Shown in pieces: positions 1 through 8,382 of a DNA stretch of 22,165 nt; the stretch's first letter is position 1; the number at the start of each line of letters is the position of its first letter. Where the stretch lies: NCBI GenBank assembly GCA_035630195.1, contig DASQLD010000587.1, positions 1-22,165 of the forward strand, given 5' to 3'. This stretch comes from DASQDN01 sp035630195 (lineage in GTDB: Bacteria > Acidobacteriota > Terriglobia > Bryobacterales > Bryobacteraceae). Position numbers and translations under genes: made by a program. The notes beneath the pieces were generated by a model. That model was not told where the DNA came from. It did no database searches and saw only the letters and a list, made by a program, of their open reading frames with translations.

Positions 1-56
1 AACGACATACCCTTAGTCTAGATCCAGCAGCAGCTAACCCGATATACTGGAGTTTC

Positions 57-860
57 ATGCAGGAGATGAGTGTCTTCTGGCTGCGCGCCGCGGTTGCGCT
101 GTACGCCGTAGGACTCTTCCACACAATTCAAATCGCGCTCCGCCGCGGCGCCTCCCTCTTTCGACCTGCCTTGATAGCATTCAGCATCGCGATCGTGCTG
201 CATATGGTCGCGCTCGTCGAGGCGGGACGGCTGGCGCGCCATTTCCCGCCGGGAGGTTTCCATAACTCCGTCTCGTTATCCGCGTTCATACTTGGGGTTC
301 TGTTTTTGCTGGTTTATTGGCGTTATCGATTCGATAGTTTGGCCGTGTTTCTCTTCCCCATGATTTTCGTGATGACAGGCGTCGCTGCGCTGCAGGGTCC
401 AGCGCCGCATTGGACCAGCAGCGGAAGCCGGAGCGCGTGGCTGGTATTCCACATCATTCTGGTTTTGTTGGGATACGCTGCCCTCATTCTGACGGCGCTC
501 GCATCCGTCTTCTACCTGATCCAGGAACGTCAACTTAAACGCAAGAAACCAATGGCGCTTTTGGAAAAATTGCCTCCTCTCGGCACATTGGACAATCTCA
601 TCAGCCAATCCCTGGGGTTCGGGTTCGTGTTGCTGACGGTCGGGGTAGTGACCGGCGGCGCCTGGGCGTACATCGACACGGGAAGTGACTGGATCTCCGA
701 TCCTCGAGTCACCGTCGCGATTGCAAATTGGCTGTTTTGTCTGTTGATGGTGTTCCTCCGGATCGCCGCAGGCTGGCGCGGAAGAAAGGCAGCCGCTATG
801 GCGGTAACGATTGTCGCCTTCTCGGCCGCAAGTTGGGCGTTCCACTACGTACGGCAATAG
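57..860 (+). CDS. hemX: HemX/CcsA-like cytochrome c assembly membrane protein
   Basis: A 267-residue integral membrane protein with about eight hydrophobic segments (roughly residues 5-25, 37-55, 72-90, 95-110, 128-152, 187-208, 222-240, 246-264). It matches the HemX/CcsA cytochrome c assembly family in length and topology. The stretch GGAWAYIDTGSDWISDPR near residues 199-216 resembles the tryptophan-rich WxxDPK-type segment of that family, whose CcsA members handle heme; HemX homologues sit beside hemA and have been linked to control of HemA level. The stop codon abuts the hemA start, so the two genes are co-transcribed. The start is uncertain. ATG 57 has GGAG at 49-52 (spacing only 4), ATG 66 is in frame, and the frame is open back to position 3, so a start outside the window cannot be excluded. 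The hemX symbol rests mainly on context. Confidence 0.8.
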   Translation: MQEMSVFWLRAAVALYAVGLFHTIQIALRRGASLFRPALIAFSIAIVLHMVALVEAGRLARHFPPGGFHNSVSLSAFILGVLFLLVYWRYRFDSLAVFLFPMIFVMTGVAALQGPAPHWTSSGSRSAWLVFHIILVLLGYAALILTALASVFYLIQERQLKRKKPMALLEKLPPLGTLDNLISQSLGFGFVLLTVGVVTGGAWAYIDTGSDWISDPRVTVAIANWLFCLLMVFLRIAAGWRGRKAAAMAVTIVAFSAASWAFHYVRQ

Positions 861-2126
861 ATGAAGCTCTGGGTCACAGGTTTGAATCACCGGACCGCGC
901 CGGTTTCGGTTCGCGAGCGGCTCGCCTTCTCGTCTGTCGACCTGACCCAGGGTCTCGAAGAGCTGAAGAACACTCCCGGCATAGTCGAGGGAATGATCCT
1001 GTCGACATGCAACCGCGTCGAAGTGGCCATCACCGCGGAAGATGACATCAATCCACATCAGGCTCTGGAGATATTTCTGTCGACCGCGAAAGCGCTCGAC
1101 AGCCGTGATCTACATCAATATCTCTACGGCTTCGAGGGCCGCGAGGCGATACGCCACATCTTTCGGGTAGCCGCAAGCCTCGATTCCATGATTGTCGGCG
1201 AGCCTCAGATTCTTGGCCAACTAAAATCAGCTTATTCGCTGGCCAAAGAGCATGGCGCCGTTACGGGATTGCTGGACACCGTTGTGATGCGGGCCTTCGG
1301 TGTCGCCAAGCGAGTTCGGACTGAGACTGACATCGGCGTGAGCGCCGTATCCATCAGCTACGCGGCCGTCGAACTTGCGCGCGAGATCTTCGGATCGCTG
1401 AAGAACCAGCGCGTGATGCTGATCGGCGCGGGCAAGATGTCTGAACTTGCTGCGAGACATCTGCTGCGGTCGGGCGTTCAGCAGATCCTGGTCACGAATC
1501 GGACCGATTCACGAGCCAGGGAATTGGCCGATCGGGTAAGGGGAACTATCGTTCCGTACGATCAGTTCCGTGGCCGCCTGAAAGATGTCGACATCGTCCT
1601 CACATCCAGTGGTTCCCCTGACCACATCCTGACGAAAGAAGCGATGCGTAGGATCGTTGCGTCCCGGAAGAACCGGCCGATGTTTCTGATCGACATCGCT
1701 GTTCCCCGCAACATCGAACCCACTGTCAACGAACTCGATAACGTCTTCCTTTACGATATCGACGATCTCCAACGCATCGTCGATGAGAATCTAAAGGGCC
1801 GCATGGATCAGGCGGCGGAAGCCGACAAGATCGTCGCAGAAGAGGTTGAGCGGCTCGAAAGTTGGATGAGGACACGCCACGTTGGTCCCCTGATCGTCAG
1901 TCTGCAGGAACACCTCGAACAGATTCGCCTTGCTGAGATCGAGCGCGTCAAAGGCAAACTCGGCGGGCTCACGTCGCAGCAGGAACAGGCAATCGAGATG
2001 CTGACCCGCGGCATCGTCAATAAGATCGCTCATGGACCCATTTCGCAGCTTCGAAAGCACGCGGGAGCCGACAACGGACCTGCTGTTCTCGACGCAATCC
2101 GGAACATATTCCGGCTGGAGGAGTAA
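861..2126 (+). CDS. hemA: Glutamyl-tRNA reductase
   Basis: A 421-residue NADPH-dependent enzyme that reduces glutamyl-tRNA(Glu) to glutamate-1-semialdehyde, the first committed step of the C5 tetrapyrrole pathway, in the cytosol. The family signature NHRTAPVSVRE is at residues 9-19. The catalytic cysteine is C50 in LSTCNRVE. GEPQILGQLKSAY (residues ~113-125) belongs to the substrate-binding region. A Rossmann-type motif LIGAGKMSELAARHL follows around residue 180, then the C-terminal helical dimerisation region. Length is normal for the family. The ATG follows the upstream TAG with no gap, implying translational coupling. hemC begins 2 nt after its stop. Nothing looks broken. Confidence 0.97.
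   Translation: MKLWVTGLNHRTAPVSVRERLAFSSVDLTQGLEELKNTPGIVEGMILSTCNRVEVAITAEDDINPHQALEIFLSTAKALDSRDLHQYLYGFEGREAIRHIFRVAASLDSMIVGEPQILGQLKSAYSLAKEHGAVTGLLDTVVMRAFGVAKRVRTETDIGVSAVSISYAAVELAREIFGSLKNQRVMLIGAGKMSELAARHLLRSGVQQILVTNRTDSRARELADRVRGTIVPYDQFRGRLKDVDIVLTSSGSPDHILTKEAMRRIVASRKNRPMFLIDIAVPRNIEPTVNELDNVFLYDIDDLQRIVDENLKGRMDQAAEADKIVAEEVERLESWMRTRHVGPLIVSLQEHLEQIRLAEIERVKGKLGGLTSQQEQAIEMLTRGIVNKIAHGPISQLRKHAGADNGPAVLDAIRNIFRLEE
2117..2123 (+). promoter_or_regulatory. Shine-Dalgarno site fixing the TTG start of hemC
   Basis: GGAGGAG lies in the last codons of hemA, five bases before the TTG at 2129. No ATG is available close by. The protein from this TTG begins LVIGSRGSKLALWQA, the normal N-terminus of porphobilinogen deaminase, so the site decides the start. 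Confidence 0.8.
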
Positions 2127-2128
2127 GT

Positions 2129-3010
2129 TTGCTGGTCATAGGATCGCGGGGTTCCAAGCTGGCGCTGTGGCAAGCCAACTACATTAAGAGCCGCCTCGAA
2201 GCGCTGGGAGAAGAAGTCCGCATTGAAATCATCACGACGAGCGGCGATCGCTTTCAAGCGGGACCGCTCAAGGAGATCGGTACGAAAGGCCTGTTCACCA
2301 AGGAAATAGAGGAAGCGTTGCTGGCAGGCTCCATCGATCTGGCTGTTCACAGCCTGAAAGATCTTCCCACTGGAAATCCTTCCGGTCTGCACATCGCCGC
2401 CACGCCGGAACGGGAGGATGCGCGTGATGCGATGGTTGGCAGCAAGCTGCAAGACCTGCCGACTGGCAGCAGAATAGGCACCGGTTCGTTGCGACGTGTC
2501 GCGCAGCTCAAAGCGGCGCGACACGATTTGATCGTCGAAGGGATCAGAGGCAACGTCGACACACGATTGCGGAAGTTAGATGAGGGGCAATTCGATGCGA
2601 TCGTCTTGGCGTGCGCCGGCCTCAACCGGTTGGGCTGGTCAGGCCGAATTGCAGAGCATCTCCCAGTGGAAGTGATGTGCCCTGCTGTTGGGCAAGGAGC
2701 GCTCGCTGTCCAGACACGCAACGATGATGGACCCGCTGCACGTATCTGCTCCAATCTAAATCATCGGCCGACCTACGAGGCTGTCGGCGCCGAACGGGCA
2801 CTGCTATCGGTACTCGGCGGCGGCTGCCACGTGCCCATTGGCGCCCATGCTTCATTTGAAAGCGGTCTTCTGCATCTTCGCGCCATCGTGATCAGTCCGG
2901 ATGGGAGCCGTATGGTGAAACGCGAAGCATATGGAACGGATCCCGAGATGGTCGGCTCTACACTCGGCGAGGAACTACTGGAACACGGAGCGCGGGAAAT
3001 CCTCGGATGA
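2129..3010 (+). CDS. hemC: Porphobilinogen deaminase (hydroxymethylbilane synthase)
   Basis: A 293-residue cytosolic enzyme that joins four porphobilinogens into hydroxymethylbilane. Diagnostic motifs run in order: GSRGSKLALWQ (residues 5-15), VHSLKDLPT (73-81) with the catalytic aspartate, and GTGSLRR (117-123) for binding the growing chain. VLGGGCHVPIGAHA follows, where C233 is the expected attachment point of the dipyrromethane cofactor. It starts with TTG at 2129 behind a strong GGAGGAG site. Its stop overlaps the ATG of the next gene (ATGA at 3007-3010), so the downstream methyltransferase/synthase is translationally coupled to it. Length is slightly short but usual for the family. Confidence 0.97.
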   Translation: MLVIGSRGSKLALWQANYIKSRLEALGEEVRIEIITTSGDRFQAGPLKEIGTKGLFTKEIEEALLAGSIDLAVHSLKDLPTGNPSGLHIAATPEREDARDAMVGSKLQDLPTGSRIGTGSLRRVAQLKAARHDLIVEGIRGNVDTRLRKLDEGQFDAIVLACAGLNRLGWSGRIAEHLPVEVMCPAVGQGALAVQTRNDDGPAARICSNLNHRPTYEAVGAERALLSVLGGGCHVPIGAHASFESGLLHLRAIVISPDGSRMVKREAYGTDPEMVGSTLGEELLEHGAREILG

Positions 3011-4455
3011 GCAAGGTCTACCTGGTCGGGGCCGGCCCTGGTGATCCGGAACTGATCACTCTCAAGGGCCGGCGAGTGCTGGCCGCCGCAGATGTGATCC
3101 TCTACGATCATCTTGCGGCTCCTGCTCTGCTGGATCTGGCTTCGGGTGCCGCTGAACATATCTATGTCGGAAAGAAACGCGGAGATCACGCCTTTACGCA
3201 AACCGAGATCATCGATCTGCTAATCGCCAAGGCGCGTGAGGAGAAGACGGTCGTCAGGTTGAAGGGCGGCGACCCGTTCATCTTCGGACGCGGTGGCGAA
3301 GAAGTGGAAGCGTTGGCCGAAGCAGGGATCGCTTATGAAGTTGTCCCCGGTGTGACGGCGCCTCTTGGAATAGCAGCTTACACAGGTGTTCCGCTCACGC
3401 ATCGCGAACATACATCGGTCGTGACCTTCGTCACGGGACACAACGTCGACAGCATCGACTGGACGAAGACCGGAGTGTCCGAAACATTAGTGATCTTTAT
3501 GGGCATGCACCATGCCGCGGAGATCATCGAACGCATTCTGGCTGCAGGGCGCGACCCACAAACGCCGGCGATGGCTGTTCGCTGGGGTACTCGGCCGGAC
3601 CAGCAAACGATCGCCTGTACCCTGGTCGAACTACCTGTTCGCATCAAAGATTTGGCTCCTCCGGCCACCATCATCATTGGCGACGTCGTTAGTTTGCGAC
3701 CCAAACTCGATTGGTTCGAGCGTTTGCCTTTGTTCGGAGAACGCATTGTGGTGACACGCGCGAAGAGCCAGGCTGCGGAACTGAGCGATAGGCTCAAGCG
3801 TCTGGGGGCAGAGGTGATTGAGATCCCGGTCATCGAGATGGCCCCTCTTGAGGACAACTCGGCGCTGGACGCGAGTATCGAATGCCTCGGAGAATACGAT
3901 TGGATCGTATTCACAAGCGCGAACGCGGTCGAGTTCTTCGGACGACGGCTGCGCGCATGCAATCGAGACTGGCGCGCCGTGCGTGGAAGGATCTGTGCGA
4001 TCGGACCCGCAACGGCTCAGGCGCTCGACCCGATTCTTCCCGAGCTGATTCCGGATGAACATACGAGCGAGGGCATAGCTGCCGCATTCCGCGACCACGA
4101 GATGCGAGCCGCCCGCGTGCTGATTCCGCGCGCTTTCGAAGCGCGCGAGGTGATTCCAGAAGCTCTAAGCGCGATGGGCGCGAACGTAGATGTTGTCGAC
4201 ACCTATCTAAATGTCAGGCCAGAAAAGGCTAGCCTGCGGACGAAGCCAACATGGATTACGTTCACGAGCGGCTCCACTGTTAAGAACTGGCTCTCTTTAC
4301 TAGGACCCGATTCGTTGTCGGGAGTGAAGATCGCTTCTATCGGACCCGCTACATCGGAGGTGATACGAAGCAAAGAGCTCAGTGTAACTGTGGAAGCGCA
4401 GCCTTCGACAGTAGAAGGGCTGGTAGAGGCGATTCTGCGAAGCTACCAGATGTAG
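3007..4455 (+). CDS. cobA-hemD: Fused uroporphyrinogen-III C-methyltransferase / uroporphyrinogen-III synthase
   Basis: A 482-residue two-domain fusion. Residues 1 to about 240 form a SAM-dependent uroporphyrinogen-III methyltransferase (CobA/SUMT). The visible motifs are VGAGPGDPELITLKG near the start, RLKGGDPFIFGRGGEE around 86-101, and a PGVTAPLGIAAYTGVPLTHR segment after it. Residues from about 247 (ERIVVTRAKSQAAELSDRL) to the end form a uroporphyrinogen-III synthase (HemD) domain, including WIVFTSANAV and ITFTSGSTVKNW. HemD cyclises hydroxymethylbilane and CobA methylates the product to precorrin-2 for siroheme or cobalamin, so one polypeptide holds the branch point. The ATGA overlap with hemC couples translation. 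The 3' end overlaps the convergent minus-strand gene by 13 bp. Such fusions are known in several phyla. No hemB follows here. Confidence 0.95.
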   Translation: MSKVYLVGAGPGDPELITLKGRRVLAAADVILYDHLAAPALLDLASGAAEHIYVGKKRGDHAFTQTEIIDLLIAKAREEKTVVRLKGGDPFIFGRGGEEVEALAEAGIAYEVVPGVTAPLGIAAYTGVPLTHREHTSVVTFVTGHNVDSIDWTKTGVSETLVIFMGMHHAAEIIERILAAGRDPQTPAMAVRWGTRPDQQTIACTLVELPVRIKDLAPPATIIIGDVVSLRPKLDWFERLPLFGERIVVTRAKSQAAELSDRLKRLGAEVIEIPVIEMAPLEDNSALDASIECLGEYDWIVFTSANAVEFFGRRLRACNRDWRAVRGRICAIGPATAQALDPILPELIPDEHTSEGIAAAFRDHEMRAARVLIPRAFEAREVIPEALSAMGANVDVVDTYLNVRPEKASLRTKPTWITFTSGSTVKNWLSLLGPDSLSGVKIASIGPATSEVIRSKELSVTVEAQPSTVEGLVEAILRSYQM

Positions 4456-6224
4456 TCTTTTGCCTCAGGACGGCGACCATGACCATCGAGAACGTGAACG
4501 ACTCGGATCTTCTTCAACTTCGTCGGAGATAGCTGGCCTAGAGGCACATACAGAATCTTGTGGCCCATCCGGTCGGCGATGCTGCGAAAGATACTCCGCG
4601 GCGGCTTCGGTCCTGCATACACAACGATCTTCCCGACCGAATAATCCAGACCGGCAAGAAGCAATCGCTCAGCCTTTGTCTCGGCGAGATCGTAGTCCGG
4701 GTCCGACCATACATCGAACATGCGGCGCGGCGGAAGTGTCATCAAGAAGCCGCCATACTCGGCCCTTCCGATTCCCGGCCCGACCAGATGTTCGAAGGGG
4801 AACGTGGAATAGAACGCCATGTCGGATTCGTTCTGATGCTCGCCCAGCCAAGTGGTCAAGTATTCATACTTCTCATCATTGTGATCGTCAAAGATGACGA
4901 CAACGGAGCCCACATCACCGTTGATGCGATCCTGGCGCCGGACATAGATCTTGCGTTCGTGCCAGTTGCGTATGGTCTCGCGAATATCTACGCCATCGAG
5001 TAGCGACGTCATGAATGGCTCGACACGTTCCCGCTCTTCCGATAGCAGGCTCTTGGCCTTTTGTTTCAGAAAGCGGCCATAGTTCTCAATCACCAAGTCT
5101 TCCGGAGGATACGAACAGATCGAATTCCCGTCGATCTGTTCCGCCCACTCTCCGGCGAAGTTTTCCTTCTTGCGTTTTTTCAGAGAGCTGGGGCGCAGCT
5201 TTTGCTTGTAGCGTGGCAAGCGCCGGCGCAGACGCATGCGCTTCGTGTTGAGATAGATTTCTTCGGCGGAGAGGTTGACCGTCTCTAAATCCGAGTCAAC
5301 TTGCTGCGCCGGGTAGCGATTCGCCGACTCCCACACTTCCCAGCCATAGTTATCGTCGACGATTCCACGCGCTGCCACGGTCATGTCGAATATACCTGCC
5401 GTGAGATGGCCTTCGATCATCGCCAGATTTCGCGTGTACTTGGCAAGCTGCAGACGATGCCAATGTTTTATCTCGTCGCCGGTGTTCTGTAGATACGTTC
5501 CCTCGGCGTGACGAAACACCTGCAACTGAACGCGTGGACGATCGATCATCTCCGAGTCGTCCAGGAGCATCCTGTACTCCTCGTAGCGGGATTGCAGATA
5601 AGGATACTCGACCAGAATCTCAGCTAGACATTCGGGATGCGCGTTCACCAGCCGGATCTCATTCCGGGCGTGCCCAAGATCGGGATCTTCCTGGGGCTCG
5701 TTCATTGCTTCGAGAACGGCATCATACAGGTTGAGCGACAGTACGACAGCCGTTGACTTCGTCGGATCTGCTCCCTGTAAGCGCCACGCTAGCGCCTTGG
5801 CATGAGCCCCGATGCGAGGATCGTCCGGCCGCCTGCTCTCGCGGTACATCTCGACAAAGCGTTCATACCCGATCGACCTCACGGCATATGGATCGGGTGC
5901 AAAATCGGCCAGATGCGGCCGCGGCGAGAGATCGGGCTCGATGAATACGATTTCGGAGCCCATCTCACGAGCCGTTCGCACAGCTTCCGTAAATGGATCC
6001 GACGGTTCGACGGGAACGAATATGTATTCGTCCTCCGATTCGCCCGAATATAGAATGATGCTGATTTCAGGCAGCCTTGCGATCGCCTGCAGATAAACCT
6101 GCTCCAGCGACATCGGTAGTTCGACGGCGACGACTTGCGGCTGACTACGTAATAGTGCGTGACGAATCGCGGCTGCGAACTCGAGCCGTCCAGGCAACAC
6201 CGGGTAGTAAGTAAGGCCTGCCAT
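4443..6224 (-). CDS. Uncharacterised 593-aa partner of a MoxR ATPase
   Basis: I do not recognise a named family with certainty. The soluble 593-residue protein has no signal peptide or membrane segment. The N-terminal 100 residues alternate strand and helix, with VVAVELP (31-37) and EIVFIEPD (91-98). This is faintly like the TraB/ChaN/DUF5682 fold found beside MoxR ATPases, but the usual early histidine motif is not evident (YYPV at 6-9). Residues 328-353 form a very basic patch rich in Arg and Lys. The C-terminal part has SVGKIVVYAG and HKILYVPLG, suggesting a second alpha/beta domain. Its start overlaps the MoxR stop by one base (TGATG), so the two are almost certainly co-translated and may act as a chaperone-client or motor-effector pair. 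MoxR genes often adjoin a von Willebrand A protein; none was recognised within this window. Confidence 0.9.
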   Translation of the reverse strand: MAGLTYYPVLPGRLEFAAAIRHALLRSQPQVVAVELPMSLEQVYLQAIARLPEISIILYSGESEDEYIFVPVEPSDPFTEAVRTAREMGSEIVFIEPDLSPRPHLADFAPDPYAVRSIGYERFVEMYRESRRPDDPRIGAHAKALAWRLQGADPTKSTAVVLSLNLYDAVLEAMNEPQEDPDLGHARNEIRLVNAHPECLAEILVEYPYLQSRYEEYRMLLDDSEMIDRPRVQLQVFRHAEGTYLQNTGDEIKHWHRLQLAKYTRNLAMIEGHLTAGIFDMTVAARGIVDDNYGWEVWESANRYPAQQVDSDLETVNLSAEEIYLNTKRMRLRRRLPRYKQKLRPSSLKKRKKENFAGEWAEQIDGNSICSYPPEDLVIENYGRFLKQKAKSLLSEERERVEPFMTSLLDGVDIRETIRNWHERKIYVRRQDRINGDVGSVVVIFDDHNDEKYEYLTTWLGEHQNESDMAFYSTFPFEHLVGPGIGRAEYGGFLMTLPPRRMFDVWSDPDYDLAETKAERLLLAGLDYSVGKIVVYAGPKPPRSIFRSIADRMGHKILYVPLGQLSPTKLKKIRVVHVLDGHGRRPEAKDYIW

Positions 6225-7048
6225 CAGAGCGCGCGTGTATAGCGGATCGCCTCATCCCCGAGCACTTGTTGGACTGCGTCCCGCAGAGCCTCCGAACGCG
6301 ACCACTCTCCCGTCGCCATCAACTTTGAGGCGAACCGGGCCAGATTGATCCCGTCGCGCACGGTGTACCTTTCGTCGGCGCCGTGCGCGAGCTGGAGAAA
6401 GTCGGTGACGTACTGCAGAATGCTCTCCTCGGCAAACGGCAGGTTCTCTTTCAGGATTCTCAACTCTTCATCCCGCTCCGGAAAGTCGAGCAGAATCTGC
6501 GGCTGTAGTCGAGAGTGAATGTACTCGGGCAGATCGAAAGTCGATGCGTCATCATTCATCGTCGCAACGAGCCGGAAGTTGGGATCGGCTTTGATCTTTA
6601 CTCCCGCGACGATTGACTCGACATAGCGGCGCGTGTCGAGCAGAGGAGCGAGGCTCGCCCAGCTCTTCTCGCTCATACGATTCCCTTCGTCGAGGATCAC
6701 GACTCCGCCACGAATCATCGCGCTGACTAAAGGCGATGCGACATAGCGCAGTTGGCCCTCACGTTCGATGACGGGAGTGATGATCAGGTCTTCGGGTCGC
6801 GTATCGATGGTTGCCTGCAGGATGTAAACATCGGAACCCAGGCGCTTGCCCGCGGCATAAGCCAGTGTCGTTTTGCCGACGCCCGGTTTTCCCAGGAGTC
6901 GCGGATTCATAGGCGTATCCTGAGCGTCGACCACCATCCACGCAGCGAGCAGTTGTCGCATCACCTCTTCCTGCCCGACCCACCGCATGGACAATTCATC
7001 AGGATGCGCAAGGTGTAGCGTTACACCCTCGATCTGGACTTTGTTCAT
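6224..7048 (-). CDS. MoxR-type AAA+ ATPase
   Basis: A 274-residue AAA+ ATPase of the MoxR class, thought to remodel or activate partner proteins using ATP. The Walker A motif is GKPGVGKT at 53-60, preceded by the MoxR-like VGQEEVMRQLLAAW. The Walker B motif is VVILDE at 116-121. Sensor 1 lies in ATMND at 162-166. HSRLQPQILLDFP (178-190) carries the likely arginine finger. A small lid follows with YTVRDGINLARFASKLM. The family is usually about 300 residues, so this is a compact member. The start ATG overlaps the fumarase stop by 4 nt (ATGA), and its own stop overlaps the next gene by 1 nt. The immediate partner is the 593-aa protein, not a visible VWA protein. Confidence 0.92.
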   Translation of the reverse strand: MNKVQIEGVTLHLAHPDELSMRWVGQEEVMRQLLAAWMVVDAQDTPMNPRLLGKPGVGKTTLAYAAGKRLGSDVYILQATIDTRPEDLIITPVIEREGQLRYVASPLVSAMIRGGVVILDEGNRMSEKSWASLAPLLDTRRYVESIVAGVKIKADPNFRLVATMNDDASTFDLPEYIHSRLQPQILLDFPERDEELRILKENLPFAEESILQYVTDFLQLAHGADERYTVRDGINLARFASKLMATGEWSRSEALRDAVQQVLGDEAIRYTRAL

Positions 7049-8382
7049 TCCGCCGCTCCTCCTGCTTGGGACTCAGGATCTAAGAGATCATTGAGACGCT
7101 CTTCCGCAATTCCACTGCTCTCCCGCGCGACCTCTCGCACCGTGCGACCCGACGCGTAGGCTTCCTTCGAGATCGATGCAGCCTTGTCATATCCGATTTC
7201 CGGCGCCAGCACGGTCACCATCGCAAGCGATTGCTCCACTAGAGAAGACGCGCGCTGCCTGTCCGCCTCCAGGCCTCGAAGCAGACGTTCATCGAAATTA
7301 CGGGAGGCAGAAGCCAGAAGTTCAATCGACTGGACGATGTCAAACGCCATTACAGGCATCATGACATTCAACTCGAGATTCCCCGCGGCTCCGCACCAAG
7401 CGATGGTGGCATCATAGCCAATTACCTGAGCACACACCATCAGGACGCTTTCCGCGATCACAGGGTTTACCTTCCCTGGCATGATACTCGAGCCCGGCTG
7501 TGTCGAAGGCAATTTCAATTCGCCTAACCCGCATCGCGGTCCCGATCCGAGCCATCGTATGTCGTTGGCGATCTTCGTCAGGCTCACGGCATAGTTGCGA
7601 AGAGCGGCGCTCAGGAACACCACAGCATCTTTCGATGCCTGCGCTTCGAAGTGGTTGCGCGCCTCGCGAAACGGTAATCCTGTGCGGTTGCTCAACTGCT
7701 CGATCGTCGCCACAGCGAATCCTGGCAGAGCATTCAACCCGGTTCCCACCGCTGTGCCGCCCAACGGCAATTCGTAGATCCCGGGCAGCGCCGCTTCCAC
7801 GCGTTCGATGGACGCCCTGACTTGCGCCGCATATCCGCTGAACTCATGTCCCAGGCGCATGGGCACGGCATCTTGCAAGTGGGTCCGGCCGATCTTGATG
7901 ACGTCGTGCAACTCCTGGGCCTTGGAGTCCAGCGTTGTCTTCAGCCCATGCATCGCCGGCAGCAAAGCTTCGTTGACGGTCAACGCCGATGCAACGTGTA
8001 TCGCCGCCGGAATGACATCGTTGCTCGATTGTCCTTGATTGACGTGGTCGTTCGGGTGTGCGCTGGCCAGCCGGGCGATTACCTCGTTGGCGTTCATGTT
8101 GGTGGATGTGCCGCTGCCCGTCTGAAAGACATCGACGACGAACTGATCGTCGTACTTGCCGTCAGCCACCTCCTGCGCCGCGCGTTCGACTTCCGGCCTG
8201 CCGTTGACACTCGCGGCCGAGGCTTTGATGAGGCCCAGGGCGCGAATGAATGCGCGAGGCAACCGCATCCCGCTGATGGGAAAGTTTTCGACGGCGCGTT
8301 GCGTCTGCGCTCCGTAGAGGGCGTCGGCGGGGACGCGCATCTCACCCATCGTGTCTCGTTCGATCCGATAATCGCTGCTCAT
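7045..8382 (-). CDS. fumC: Class II fumarate hydratase
   Basis: A 445-residue cytosolic, iron-independent fumarase that interconverts fumarate and L-malate in the TCA cycle. The aspartase/fumarase signature GSSIMPGKVNP is present in the central region, with the mobile-loop serine. Other class II hallmarks are GSGTSTNMNANEV, HPNDHVNQGQSSNDVIP, KIGRTHLQDAVPM with the active-site histidine, and GGTAVGTGLNA. Aspartase is the main alternative, but overall motif content fits FumC better. It lies second in a four-gene unit, overlapping the M20 peptidase stop and the MoxR start by 4 nt each. A housekeeping enzyme locked between a peptidase and a MoxR system is unusual. Confidence 0.94.
   Translation of the reverse strand: MSSDYRIERDTMGEMRVPADALYGAQTQRAVENFPISGMRLPRAFIRALGLIKASAASVNGRPEVERAAQEVADGKYDDQFVVDVFQTGSGTSTNMNANEVIARLASAHPNDHVNQGQSSNDVIPAAIHVASALTVNEALLPAMHGLKTTLDSKAQELHDVIKIGRTHLQDAVPMRLGHEFSGYAAQVRASIERVEAALPGIYELPLGGTAVGTGLNALPGFAVATIEQLSNRTGLPFREARNHFEAQASKDAVVFLSAALRNYAVSLTKIANDIRWLGSGPRCGLGELKLPSTQPGSSIMPGKVNPVIAESVLMVCAQVIGYDATIAWCGAAGNLELNVMMPVMAFDIVQSIELLASASRNFDERLLRGLEADRQRASSLVEQSLAMVTVLAPEIGYDKAASISKEAYASGRTVREVARESSGIAEERLNDLLDPESQAGGAAE

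Noticed and set aside
43..48. TATACT as a -10 box for hemX
   Set aside because: It lies only 8 bp before the ATG, lacks a -35 box, and the frame is open through it.
276..1058. 260-codon minus-strand open frame across hemX and hemA
   Set aside because: It is a shadow of two well-supported plus-strand genes and its composition is unlike a protein.
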